Origin: Mesotaenium endlicherianum | Lineage: Eukaryota > Streptophyta > Zygnematophyceae > Zygnematales > Mesotaeniaceae | Assembly (NCBI GenBank): GCA_009602735.1 | Contig: WELA01004268.1 | Coordinates: 1,733,693 to 1,754,008 of the forward strand | Reading direction: 5' to 3' | DNA length: 20,316 bases | Part shown: positions 1 through 9,582 of the stretch, piece by piece | Numbering within the stretch: position 1 is the stretch's first letter | How the letters are laid out: the number at the start of each line of letters is the position of its first letter | Position numbers and translations under genes: made by a program | Notes under the pieces: generated by a model | What the model was told of the DNA's origin: nothing | The model's database searches: none | The model's input: only the letters and a program-made list of their open reading frames with translations

Positions 1-27
1 CCCCCCCCCCCCCCCCTCCCCCAAAAA
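1..27. repeat. Poly-C tract at left window end
   Basis: The window opens with an almost pure C run, followed by a short A run. The right end also stops in a C run. The pattern suggests a draft contig broken at homopolymers rather than a biological terminus. No telomeric repeat array is seen here. Confidence 0.8.
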
Positions 28-118
28 AACACAGAGACACCAACGCAGGGACGCCACTGCCAGGGCTGAGTGGGGCTCGCAGAACAGGCCCACTGTAAGG
101 GGGAGAAGGATGCACACC

Positions 119-139
119 ACACACACACACACACACACA
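119..139. repeat. (AC)n microsatellite
   Basis: Perfect AC dinucleotide run, followed by an imperfect CGCA stretch to about 155. It lies in non-coding sequence downstream of the last recognised Integrator exon on the minus strand. Confidence 0.9.
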
Positions 140-338
140 TAGACGCACGCACGCATGCTTGCTCAAACTGGCACAAAATGGGAGCAGGAGTAGAACCCTG
201 GGAGGACGGGGAGACTTTCGTAAATGAGAAGTACAAATGATGGTGCATGGGGTTCTCTGATGTGGGCCCAATATACCCCCTTTCCTTCTGTCCCTACTGC
301 TGCTGTGGCAGGACGAGACAGGGGACGAGAGAGAGAGC

Positions 339-340
<2 letters not shown>

Positions 341-415
<75 letters not shown>

Positions 416-430
416 NGAGAGAGAGAGAGA
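341..430. repeat. (GA)n microsatellite containing one N
   Basis: About 90 bases of GA repeat, with an undetermined base at 416 and imperfect GA flanks from about 327. On the sense (minus) strand of the Integrator gene it reads (CT)n and lies in the intron after exon 528-652. True length is uncertain because such tracts often collapse in assembly. Confidence 0.92.
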
Positions 431-527
431 CAGAGAGGGTCCGAGCCAGTCAAGAGGCACATGTGCAAGGGAGTGGAGGCGGGGAGGAGGCAGGCGCGCG
501 AGTGCACACGAGCACGCTGCCACTCAC

Positions 528-2867
528 TTGAGGAGGATGCGCGGATTGTCCTTGGCTGCAGGCGTGAGCGCCGAGTTGAGCACAGACAGGAAGGCGGCGC
601 GTGCGCCCTCGCGGGATGCCCCGCTCTCGTACCGCCGGCGAACCTCCCTCCCCTGCCAGCCAGCCCCCTCGCCCGGCTGCATGTGTCAGTCTGCGCTGGC
701 TCAAAAATAGGGAGGGGGACCTCTGCCGGCCGCCTGCACCTGCATTGGCGTGCTCCGCATCCTCCAGGTGGCACCTCAAATCTTAAACACTTGGACGCGA
801 GACCAGGGGACCCGAATCCTAAAACCCAGACCTTACATCCAGAACACAAAACCTGAAACTGTGAACTCTTTGTAAATGACCCTGCGCTGGGAAATTTCAC
901 AAGCCAGACTGGTTAATGCCTTAGCAACCGTGCAAGCTTCTCCAAGGAGGGGGGCGCAAAGGGTCCGGGCGACCGCCAGTGCCTACACCAGCATGCTCCC
1001 CGTCCTCCAGGTGGCGCTTGAACCCGAATGTTCTACGCCTGAAATGAGCTCTAAATAGGCAGCCCTCGCGCTCTTGGACGGGTAGGATTTGTCGGTTGTC
1101 TGGCTCACCTGCTCGCTACCAGGCGCCGCCTGAACACCACCCGCAGCCGCAGCTGCTGATGATGATGAAGGGGTTGCTGTCTCCCTGCCACATGGAGCAC
1201 GACAGGTGGTGGCGTGCTGAAGATGCAGCCAGGCGGTAGCTTACTGAAGCATGCCTACAAGCATGTGGGCACAGAAGCCGGGCGCCGCCACCTTCACTAG
1301 AGCAGCAAAAGGATGTTGGTGGCGACAGAAGAGGCCAGGGAGGCGGTGGCAGTTGCCAGGTGACTCACCCAGAGGCTTCCACTTGGTGGCCTGCCGGCGG
1401 CCCAGCTGGGTCCGCCCCTAACCTCTCCTCTTGCTGCTGCTGCTCCTACAGTGTGTCCCTCCCTCCCAAAGAGGTCCAAACCCCCAAAATTCAACAGAGG
1501 ACAATGGGATCAGGACAGAGGGACAAATGGGCCACACGTACGCCACGTGTGCCCTTCTGAAGGCTGCATTTCTTGAACAACGTGACAGCTGGCAAGTGCC
1601 ATGCGGGAGCAAGTGCAAGGCGGAGAAGAACAGCGTGCATGTGTGAGGGTTAGAGCTGTTGCCGACCTCCACGTCGGGGAAGGCCGTCAGGATGTTGGCG
1701 CAGAGCTCGCGACAGCTGGCGTTGTCGACCCACGCTCTGGGGCCCGCAGCATCCTCCAGGTACACCTGACGCCCCCACATCTGTCCGCTGTCAGCCAGCG
1801 ACTCACTGCGCTACCACGCAGCCTCAAAAAGCAGCGTGAGCAAGAGGCTGACAGCCAAGAGGCGCGTGCCAAAAGATACACACACAGACACAAACACAGG
1901 TGCACCAGGCGACCTCCCACGGTTCATGTAAGCCAAAAAGTGAGGACGACAGACAAAGGGGGGAAGAGGGGAAGAAGGGGGGGGGAGGGGGGGGGGAGGA
2001 AGGGGGTTGCACAGAATGGCTCGTTGTCAACCTGGACGAGGTCGAGGGGCCAGTCGAGGGGCTGGTGGGAGTAGGCACGGAAGAGCAGGCGGGCAGCCAG
2101 CACAGCCATGACAGGTGGCGACGCGCGCTTGGCTCCCGCCGGGGCTTTCTCCTCTGGCCTCAGGAAGTCCATGAGCACCTGCTCCCAGGACGATTGGTGG
2201 GTGGATGGCAGCCGTGTGTAAGACCCAGGCCTCGTGCAAGCAGATGGCAGGGGGAAGCACCCGCCCCAGTAGAAGCAGAAAGGCTCCAAGGTGGGGGTGG
2301 CTTCACTCTTGTGAGTTGCACACAGAATGTCTTGCAGTCCATGAATGCCGGCTTGGGGCATGCGATGCTGGCGCGGCGGGCCATAGACGCACACGCTAGA
2401 GAAGAGGAGCCCGTGAGGGAATAGTGCACCTCCACTCTTGGTGCTGCTCTTCCTGGCTGGGCTGGGTTGGGGTAAGCTGGACTTGTCTGGGCCATAGCCG
2501 GGCTCTTCCATAGACTGGTAATGGCAGGGTTGCCACGCATTGTGGACAGGGATGGCAAGAGGGGGAGGGCAGTAGGGCGGCAGAGCAGCAGGGCCAGGGG
2601 GCAGGGGCGGCAGGGGCACGAGAGAAAAGAAGGGGAGGACGGGGAGGGGGAGAGAGCGGACCCGCGAAGTGTGAGGCAAGCCAAAGAGGTGGGGTAGCTT
2701 CTTGCTGAGGTACATGCAGCTGAGGCTGTGGTAGCGCCAGGTGGCAGGGCTGCCCCCGTGCCCCCCTTGGGCGGCGCACACCTCGAGGGCCTGCACCAGG
2801 ATGCGATCTGCTACGTCCAGCTGGTGGCTTGCCTGAGCTGCCCACACGGCCCAAATTACCTCCAGCT
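528..2867 (-). CDS. INTS1: Integrator complex subunit 1, N-terminal part (partial gene, six exons)
   Basis: INTS1 is the large scaffold subunit of Integrator, the nuclear complex that cleaves snRNAs and attenuates RNA polymerase II. Exons in minus-strand order: 2867 (or 2832)-2662, 2178-2032, 1765-1667, 1445-1369, 1296-1245 and 652-528. Phases agree throughout. The match rests on a DRI...LYLSLMYL-like stretch seen as DRILVQALE...YHSLSCMYLSKK, then LDWPLDLVQ joined to VYLEDAAGPRAWVDN and NILTAF. The last exon carries RRYESGASREGARAAFLSVL and resembles the next conserved helical segment. Exons 1445-1369 (Gln/Glu-rich) and 1296-1245 are a poorly conserved linker and the least certain. The intron donors are weak (GTCCGC, GTTGAC, GTCGGC). 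A further exon may begin at about 210, but that stretch runs into the AC repeat. Well over 1500 residues of a normal INTS1 would lie beyond the left end. The identification is from memory of the family. Confidence 0.62.
1958..2006. repeat. G-rich tract (C-rich on the sense strand) in an INTS1 intron
   Basis: Runs of 4 to 8 G separated by single A or AA, between INTS1 exons 2178-2032 and 1765-1667. On the transcribed minus strand it is C/T-rich, so the intron RNA would carry a pyrimidine-rich tract. The plus strand could fold as a G-quadruplex. Confidence 0.75.
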
Positions 2868-2940
2868 CTGCAGGCCCCCACACCCAGACACATGCCCGCT
2901 CGCCCGAGGGGATCAGCGCACCACGCGCGGTTCAGCTCAC

Positions 2941-3669
2941 AGTGGCACTTCCGCTGCCGCTGCCGCTGCTTGTGCGCATAGGGGGGAGGCGGTGATGGGG
3001 AGGGGTCAAGATTGAGTTTGAGTTGGTGTTCAGTGCCCTTGGCCGAGATTGCTGTTGCAGCCCCGGGACCGGCCAGCTCGAGTGCAGCTGCTGGTGCTGC
3101 TGGTATGTCGCAAAAGCGTGCGCTAGTAGAGGAGAAGAGCAAGCGGAAGGGGCTTGGCGTGGTGGGGTGGGTGTGACGCGGCAGGGTGTGCAAACAGACG
3201 CTCTTGAAGGTATGGAACGTGAAGCCTGCATCGTCCTCAGCGACGACACCCTGCGCGCCTGTGCAAGGCTCGAGTGCGCTTGAGGGGGTCGAGAACGCGA
3301 CACGGGAAACATCCTGAAAGAGGACAAGTGCCAGCGCTGTAGGAGCATCGCTGCGCGTCGTCGCCCCTCTCCTGGTCTGAAGCAAGCGGGGCCAACGGGC
3401 GGCGGGACAGCGAGGGCCAGGAGCTCACCTTCGTCAAAGCCAAGTTTTGACGGCTGGGCGGATTGCAGCGGTTCAGCGCTTCTGGTCAAGGCGCAATAAC
3501 GCTTGAGGGGCAGGACTGTCTGGTGGGCTGCTGGCCATGCACGCTGATGCAGAACAACAAGCTGAGCAATCACATTCTCTGCAGCTGAGAGCCAGAACAG
3601 TTGGGCCGCATAAGCTTCAGGGCACGCCCGCACGATGCCACGTGGCTCCAGGACACGCCAGGCTGCCAC
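2941..3669 (-). CDS. Possible first exon of the INTS1 gene
   Basis: A 243-codon open frame starts at the ATG at 3669 and ends at a GTGAGC donor after 2941. It is in phase with an acceptor before 2832, so it could supply the INTS1 N-terminus. Its C-terminal half is rich in Ser, Pro, Gln, Thr and Arg and ends in a (SG)n run, as in disordered N-termini of this family. Nothing in it is conserved enough for me to recognise. A second minus-strand frame (about 3310-3180, DVSRVAF...) is also open, and a cryptic intron between about 3437 and 3310 (GTGAGC to TTTCAG) is possible. The true start and splicing are therefore unresolved. Confidence 0.3.
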
Positions 3670-3830
3670 TTGGCTGAGGCTCTATGCTGGCTCCTGCTTA
3701 CCATGCAAAGCCTCTGTTCACCCTTGTCGGTACTCCCCCTGCAGTACTACAGGGCATGACATGAGCTAGCTTGCTCTCCCTGCCAATACTACTCTACTAC
3801 AATCTAGGATTGAAAATCTTAGCGTTTTGA

Positions 3831-3868
3831 TTTAGGGTTTGGTTAGGGCTAGAGATTTCAGGGTTTAT
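3831..3868 (-). promoter_or_regulatory. Cluster of degenerate plant telomere motifs (telobox-like)
   Basis: Three close units, TTTAGGGTTTGG, TTAGGG and TTTCAGGGTTTA, occur within 38 bases. On the minus strand they read AAACCCTAAA-type teloboxes, roughly 160-200 bases upstream of the ATG at 3669. In plants, short teloboxes in promoters bind TRB-type proteins and are common at growth and translation genes. This array is too short and too degenerate to be a telomere. The cluster just overlaps the stop codon of the upstream DLN gene. The regulatory role is inferred. Confidence 0.5.
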
Positions 3869-4662
3869 TTACTGGCAACGGATAAATTCCAAGAGCCACG
3901 GAGGGGGCATCCGCAGTCAGAAGATCCCAAGTCGCCCTCCAGCACAACACTCCTGCTACGCGTCAAAAGGTTACTCTGTCCAGCGAAAATTGTCGGGACC
4001 TCTGCCATGCAATGCACGAGATCCATGTGATCGTCGAAAGGACCGCAACAGCAGGAGGATACGTGCTCAAGAGAAAATGACGCCACAACGTCAGCAGCGA
4101 CTTCTGGGAGCGCCCCGTCTCCACTGTCGTGTGCTGGTGGTAGTGCTTGTGCTGCTGCCACCTCAGCAGCACTCGCGCTGACTTCCTGGTCACCGTCTTG
4201 CTTGGCGTGCGAAACCTTTTGGGGCAAGCTAGGATCCTTCTGCTCCTGCTGCTTGTGTGCATGGCTTGCATCATCCTGAAACTCCTTCTTTTCCACCGCT
4301 AGTGTAGAGTCATTTCCTAGCTTTGCCTTTTTCTTGGGGTTACCCGCGTCAGCCTCACTCCGCGTTGATGCTATACCTTCACTCGCTGGTAACAAAGAGT
4401 CAACCTCTTCGCGCTTTGGCACTGAAGGTTCTGATGCTGAATTTTTGGTTCTGACCCAACTTGACGGTCCAATTTCAGGTTCTTTGAGGGGAGCATTGAG
4501 GTCGAAACCGGTGGGACTAGCGTTCAAGTCAAAAAGTCCTGGCCAACCAGCCTTCACCTCGCCAACTCCAGATTCCTTCTCTTCTGCTTCAGCCTGGCCA
4601 CCTGTGAGAGGTACAGAACCATCCTGGATACCACCTCCTACTTCTGCCCGCACCTTTTGCAT
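3865..4662 (-). CDS. Protein with tandem EAR-like DLN motifs and a nuclear localisation motif
   Basis: A 265-residue frame from the ATG at 4662 to TAA at 3865. The frame stays open upstream to about 4713 without another ATG, and an acceptor-like TTGCAG ends at about 4670, so this may be the last exon of a longer gene. Residues 44-59 read FDLNASPTGFDLNAPL. The first motif fits DLNxxP, the EAR class that recruits TOPLESS-type co-repressors in plants, and the second is a close variant. Residues 109-114 read PKKKAK, like an SV40-type nuclear localisation signal. The rest is polar, rich in Glu, Ser, Ala and Lys, and probably disordered, with a CCC run near residue 200. It looks like a nuclear regulator, but no folded domain is recognised. 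It could alternatively be an upstream exon of the neighbouring INTS1 gene. Confidence 0.5.
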   Translation of the reverse strand: MQKVRAEVGGGIQDGSVPLTGGQAEAEEKESGVGEVKAGWPGLFDLNASPTGFDLNAPLKEPEIGPSSWVRTKNSASEPSVPKREEVDSLLPASEGIASTRSEADAGNPKKKAKLGNDSTLAVEKKEFQDDASHAHKQQEQKDPSLPQKVSHAKQDGDQEVSASAAEVAAAQALPPAHDSGDGALPEVAADVVASFSLEHVSSCCCGPFDDHMDLVHCMAEVPTIFAGQSNLLTRSRSVVLEGDLGSSDCGCPLRGSWNLSVASK

Positions 4663-4716
4663 GAGCGCTGCAACCGACGTCACAAAAGAGTTGTAGGATG
4701 TAGTGCATATACACTA

Positions 4717-6144
4717 CCTCGAAGTTTTCCACTTGAGTTCACTACGTCTAGAATGGTACGCGATGTTCACAACGCCCATGTTTTTGTCAGCCGAATGTCC
4801 TACTTCGTGTTGGCATTCAGCACAAGTCAGAGAGCATGGAGTCGAAGTTTGCCGAATTATGCAAAGGCCCATAAGTTCTCGTCTCGAATAACAACGTTAG
4901 ATCACGTCAAAAACGACAACAACACCTGACAACTCTTTTTACAGTGCCTTCACGGTACCTCAAAATATCATCGCACAGCCTTCCGCATGCATGAACAAGC
5001 ATGCATACTAAATTAGCCGAATTTCGGTATCCCTGCTGGAAGAAGTGACCGACAGTTGAAGAAACTACAGGCCCCCAGTGTGCCACTATCAGCCGCTATC
5101 AGCAGCTATCACTTGTTATTAGCAGACTTAACCATCAACTCACTGCCTACATTAGCTGCATGCTATCTATCAGCTGCTGTTTAGCTACTACATAATCAGG
5201 CACTATTGGGTTGACCGACAGTGGACAAGTCTTATCGAGTCTTATGGCACTTCAGCGGGAGCACGCATGAGTCGTGTCCGAGGTGGCACGAGCACCACAT
5301 GCCGGCTTGTAAAACCATGTTGCACCCATCTTCGCTTGCACTTGTGCTTCATCCGTACGATTTACTACATCTTTGACAACGAAGGTCAAGTGAGCCAGTC
5401 CCAGGCTCCAGCCAAATGTGTAGTGTGGTGCAGTTTCGGAAAAGAGAAAAATACATTGGGATAAATACTTTTTTACCATCGACTTGCACCGCTATATACC
5501 AACTTCACCATCGGTGTCGCGACTGCTATCCACTTGACGGTTCCGCAAGTGCAGCGCAAGTCACGGCCGCCCAGGTACGGGAAGTCGGCGTTGAACCACC
5601 GACCAAAGGACTTAGTTATCTCAGTCAGCGGTTATGTCAAAGTCGTCATCACTATCAAAGTGGTCACGACATGTCAAACCCCACACCCAGGAATGGATGG
5701 GGATTTGGACGAAGTAGTCAGCCGAAAGGCTAGGGCCTGGAACCGCCAATGAGCCAGCCCAACAAGTGCCAAGTAAGGTACTGATCTATCGGCTGTTTAA
5801 GCCAAGTACAACAAGGATGTTGCAGAGGCGTTGTATGCCACCTCGGCCAAGACCCTCGAGTGACTAGTCACGGCTTGAGCGTTTATCTCCAACGCTGCCA
5901 GCCAGCCACATAGGCGTGATTGCCAGCTGATAGGCTAAGCAGTCACGCGCAACAATCCCAAGGCATGCATGCATGCGGAATGACAACTTCTAAGCTGTTT
6001 GAGGGCTGCTAGGAAAGGACGGCATGCAAGCTAAGCGCTGTAACTAAGCACTGGCATTCTCGAGAGAGGATAATGTGTGGTGCCTGTGAAAGGCACGAGT
6101 CCTGCCTGATGTCTCATTCTTGCTCGTATTGTTGTCAAGGAAGG
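4717..6144. other. Intergenic region, no gene recognised
   Basis: AT-richer than the left part of the window, with only short open frames on either strand, none with recognisable motifs. It holds a cluster of TATCAGC-like units (about 5086-5190) and GCATGC-rich palindromes near 4986-5009 and 5961-5976. Most of it is presumably spacer between the DLN gene and the cytochrome c6A gene, both read leftwards. Confidence 0.5.
5086..5190. repeat. Cluster of TATCAGC-like short units
   Basis: Units such as CTATCAGC, GCTATCAG and TATCAGCTGCT recur at irregular spacing. They are too irregular for a true tandem or CRISPR array, and I know of no function. Confidence 0.4.
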
Positions 6145-6384
6145 TGAAGGAGCAGAAGGAGCGCAAAGAAGAAGGAGTTCCCAAGGCCATAGAAGAGCCG
6201 AGACGCCACGCTTTTGCCGACGCTGGAAGATTTCTTCTTAAGTGTATCATAGAAAGGTTAGACCTCAGGAGTTCCCAAGAGAGGATCTTGCTGGAAGAAA
6301 GTAGAGAGCTGCATAATAGAATATGTCGGGAAAGTAGCACAAATTCGGGTCAAACACCACAAGCGTGCGAAAACCATTTAAAAT
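6145..6384 (+). CDS. Candidate isolated exon encoding a charged helical segment
   Basis: An open plus-strand frame lies between a possible acceptor (GTTGTCAAG ending about 6140) and a strong GTGAGT donor after AAAATG at about 6384. The product begins KVKEQKERKEEG, continues AFADAGRFLLKCIIERLDL and ends in a Glu/Arg-rich stretch. It is charged and probably alpha-helical or coiled-coil. I recognise no family and found no partner exon on the same strand, so it may be a chance ORF or a gene fragment. Confidence 0.2.
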
Positions 6385-7310
6385 GGTGAGTGCTGTGTTA
6401 GTTTCCAAGTTCTCAGAAGTCTCAATTGTCGAATTGCTAAAGCAAGAGTAGTATTAACCAGTAAAGCTCTCAGTGAAGAACTGAGTGAGCCCAGCCAATC
6501 AGTGAAGAGCTGTTAAGGCGCGATGTTGAGCGAAGAGCTCAGACCAGGCCAGCATAGATGTGCAGTTTCAGAGTTTTGTAAGCTGTGACTTGTGAAAGTT
6601 AAGCGAAAGCCTTGAAGGGCAATTTTCTCTGAATCTGGCATTGCCTGTTAAGTTGCCTAGACGTGATTTTTGCAAACTACCAACTTGTTCATTCTGTAAA
6701 CCCTCAACTTGGGCGAAAGCCTGTGTGGAAGTAAGACGCTTCTGTCCTACTTCTGAGAACTTGCTTGATTGGTTCAGGTGAACAAGAATTCCCAAGTCAG
6801 TTGGGGATTGAGACCTGTGCAGGCTGCCAGTGTTCAACTTGGAAGGGGACCCGGAGAAATTCAATTGTATATGCAGTTGAGGAGTGGAAGACTCTACCAC
6901 TCTGTGGAGCCTGCAGAAGGTTCTGATTAAGTATGCTTCGACTGTGTGTCACCAGCTTCTTGACAAGTTTACTGAGTGGGAAAAGTAATTGCCAATGGAA
7001 AACATTAGTACAATAATGTGAGGTTCTTACAATACACCGAAGACATGTTTTTTTCAATAGATTGTTAACGAACACGATACACCATAATCGCTTACAGCAA
7101 GGAAAAATGGGTGTAATATTGGGTACTCCAATCACACCGAAAGCCTTGAAGAAAAATAATGAACGATTTACTATCTAGAAGACCAGAAAATGGTACACTA
7201 ATTTACAGCAGAACACTTTGGGGCGTGGGTCGATAGAAGTTGGAGCATAAACAATAAAAAGAAGAAAATAAATTGACGGTAAGGAATGTCTCGCGTGAGA
7301 ACACACTTAA
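6385..7310. other. Spacer 3' of cytochrome c6A, no gene recognised
   Basis: This stretch follows the c6A stop codon on the minus strand and probably contains its 3' UTR. Degenerate GTGAAGAGCT / GAGCTCAG-like units recur at about 6460-6545. Minus-strand open frames at 6568-6900 and 6797-7135 show no recognisable motif. Confidence 0.45.
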
Positions 7311-9566
7311 CTAAAAACTATTGGTCCAACCTTGTTGCGCATTTTCAATAACAAAGTCAGCCAGCAAATGTATGGTTTCATCGCTCAGTCGAGGCCCAAA
7401 TGTGCACTGCCCCCTGGGTGCACAATTGGCTCCATATCCCTGCACATGTATTAACCCCGTAAGATAAGTTTGCCAAAACATACGTCATATTGAAGTTTCA
7501 GACACTTCAAATATCTAAGAAATTTGAGAACCACACAGAGGATACGCTTGAGGTATGATGATATGAGCCAGGTTCTAGGAACAATTGAAGCAAGTGCTTG
7601 CAAGGTGAGACTCCTAACTTTCAGATCTAGCGAGACAGACAACAGCTTCGGCAGAGGTACTAGCTTCAGCTCTTAGTCCTAATTCCATCAACCCCTCATT
7701 CCAGCATCATCACAAACAGATTCAAAATTAGGCGTGACACGACAACTTTCACACAGCACGTAGTGGTCCACGTACAGCACACAGCATTGCACATAAGAAG
7801 TAGAGAGGGTCAAATCTTACTGGCATTCTCCCTTTCCCCAAGTAAGTAATGTTGTAGACATCTTCTGCATTCATGATGCCATTCCTGCAGATGACAAAAA
7901 GAGTACATGCTGCCAGTGTGATTGATGGCAGACCTTACCAAGTAGAAGTAACACGTCGTAAAGGTTGGCGTCAGTATCACGCACCACAAGCTTTAAATAT
8001 TTCTAGACAGCACATGAACATATTCTACTCATATGGTAAATAAGCTCCACATTCAGCTCATACGGCATTGTAGAGGAGCCAAAGCCTGGGAAAGCATTAG
8101 GAGCAGCTTAAAGGGATAACCACCCTGGAAGAGTGCAAACGATGACACGGACCAAGCCAGCTTCTAAGTAAAGGCTGAAGCTGGTACAGAGGGGAGTTTG
8201 TAAAAAGGTTACCGGTTCATGTCAGCTATCGTGAGGCCTGCACCCTGCAATAACAGAAACAGATTGTCTGATTCAGCTGCATTTTAGCAACGCCATGCTC
8301 AGAACTCCAAAAGTACGCCAAAGGCGAATATGATTATCCTTGCTGCAGTCAGAATGGTTGTCGATGTATGTACAAGCACAGGGCTTTCACAAAAGAAATG
8401 GGCCCAATTTGATCCTAGGAAGTTAGACAAGAAGCACTCATTATACGGGGAAAGACACTAGTGTCACATACACGGCGTTAATTAAAGAGCGTGAGTATCA
8501 GTAGGAGTTAGTGTTCTCACGGGCTGGAGAATGTTCCCTCCACCATTATGACATGCAGCACACGTGCTCTTGAATAAGTCAGCAGCGACAGGACCCTCCA
8601 GGGCCTGAGTTGCTGGAACTGTACATGGCCAACACGAGCAATTCATCCTCGTGATGTAAAAGATCAATCTGTGATAAATAAGTTCCACCGAAGTTTTTTT
8701 TTTCCCCCTCGCCAAATACTGTTATGGCAGAGATTGGTAAGGGCAGTCCTATAATCAGAGACTCACGGCGATACAAAAAATAAATGCCGTGCTGGTAGAA
8801 TGTGAAAAATAGTGAGGAAATGCTGCAGTGCCTTGCCATGAGAAATGCTCATGAGGATCTCAATCAGGAAACTTTTGTTAGCGACACATACCATGAGCAG
8901 CAGTGAAGGCTACGACAAGTGCAGCTATCGTAGAAACTGCAGCTCCAGTGGCGAACTGTGCCCAACCCTCCCGCGTCTCATTTTCCTCTATGCTGCACCT
9001 CATTGCACCTCTGCTCAGACCTGGCAAAGGCAAGAGATACTTTTCAGGAGACATATACCGTCAAAAGGAAGCTCCGTTGACTCTATAGACCTAGAAGATA
9101 AAAAATCTTGCATGATGTAACTTAAGACATCCATGAGCATCAAACCTTCTGTACATGGTCCCACCTACTAGATGAATTAAGACTTAGATTGCTTCGACAC
9201 ACATCTTTGTCATATGAAATGCACGTCCAATATATTTAGCAGGGATGGTCCCTGGTCTGGAAGGAGACAAGTATCGACGAGGCTACAAAAGCTACTAACA
9301 CCTCCAAGGCAACCAATTTGAGAGCCCAAGACTTATGTGTAGTCCAGGACATACATCAGACAGAGACATTCACGGCCCTTCTACGCATCTGGAAAGAGGT
9401 CAAAGGTTTGCTTACCAGTCTTCATGGTAAATGTGCGCTGCTCATCAGAAACATAGGAAGACAATTTCGATGTAATGAGTTGAGGGTGGAGATTGTTGTG
9501 ACTATGGTAGCCGCGCCCTGTAGCTGCAGAGTCAAGCAAGTGCAGGACACTCCAAGTTTTGAGCAT
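7311..9566 (-). CDS. CYTC6A: Cytochrome c6A, thylakoid-lumen c-type cytochrome (complete, six exons)
   Basis: Exons in order: 9566-9416, 9020-8892, 8612-8521, 8244-8213, 7884-7821 and 7439-7311 (TAG), giving 198 residues with all phases consistent. Residues 1 to about 94 form a bipartite leader: a Ser/Thr-containing transit part, then a hydrophobic lumen-transfer stretch (AAVSTIAALVVAF) ending in the signal-peptidase-like AHA. The haem site is CAACH at 111-115 and the likely axial Met is 155 in GKGRMP. Cys162 and Cys168 lie in CAPRGQC, the loop insertion with a disulfide that separates c6A from ordinary photosynthetic c6. GGNILQP and GQCTFGPRL also match the c6A family. Residue 147, at the position that is Val in known c6A and Gln in c6, is Ile. 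c6A acts in the lumen; its partner is debated, and a thiol-oxidation role has been proposed. The first exon is uncertain: another transit-like frame starts at 9759. The gene is divergent from LPA1. Confidence 0.9.
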
Positions 9567-9582
9567 GTATACGACAATATAC

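Noticed and set aside
224..856. Long open frames across the GA repeat encoding Arg-Glu or Ser-Leu repeats
   Set aside because: They exist only because a dinucleotide repeat has no stops; they contain an N and conflict with the INTS1 exon on the minus strand.
1924..2883. A single 319-codon minus-strand ORF as one continuous protein
   Set aside because: Only two parts, 2662-2867 and 2032-2178 (partly in other frames), match INTS1; the rest is Pro/Leu-rich intron sequence.
5086..5190. Possible CRISPR-like or regulatory repeat array
   Set aside because: The units are only 6-8 bases, irregularly spaced, and the organism is a eukaryote.
5252..5733. Open frames on both strands (5252-5479 minus, 5416-5733 plus) as genes or transposon fragments
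   Set aside because: No recognisable domain, no supporting splice sites that link to other exons, and no terminal repeats.
6568..7135. Overlapping minus-strand ORFs downstream of c6A
   Set aside because: Composition is unremarkable, no motif is recognised and they sit where the c6A 3' UTR is expected.
8221..9120. The c6A gene as an ordinary photosynthetic cytochrome c6 (petJ)
   Set aside because: The two-cysteine loop insertion, the GGNILQP segment and the GQCTFGPRL tail are c6A features absent from c6.
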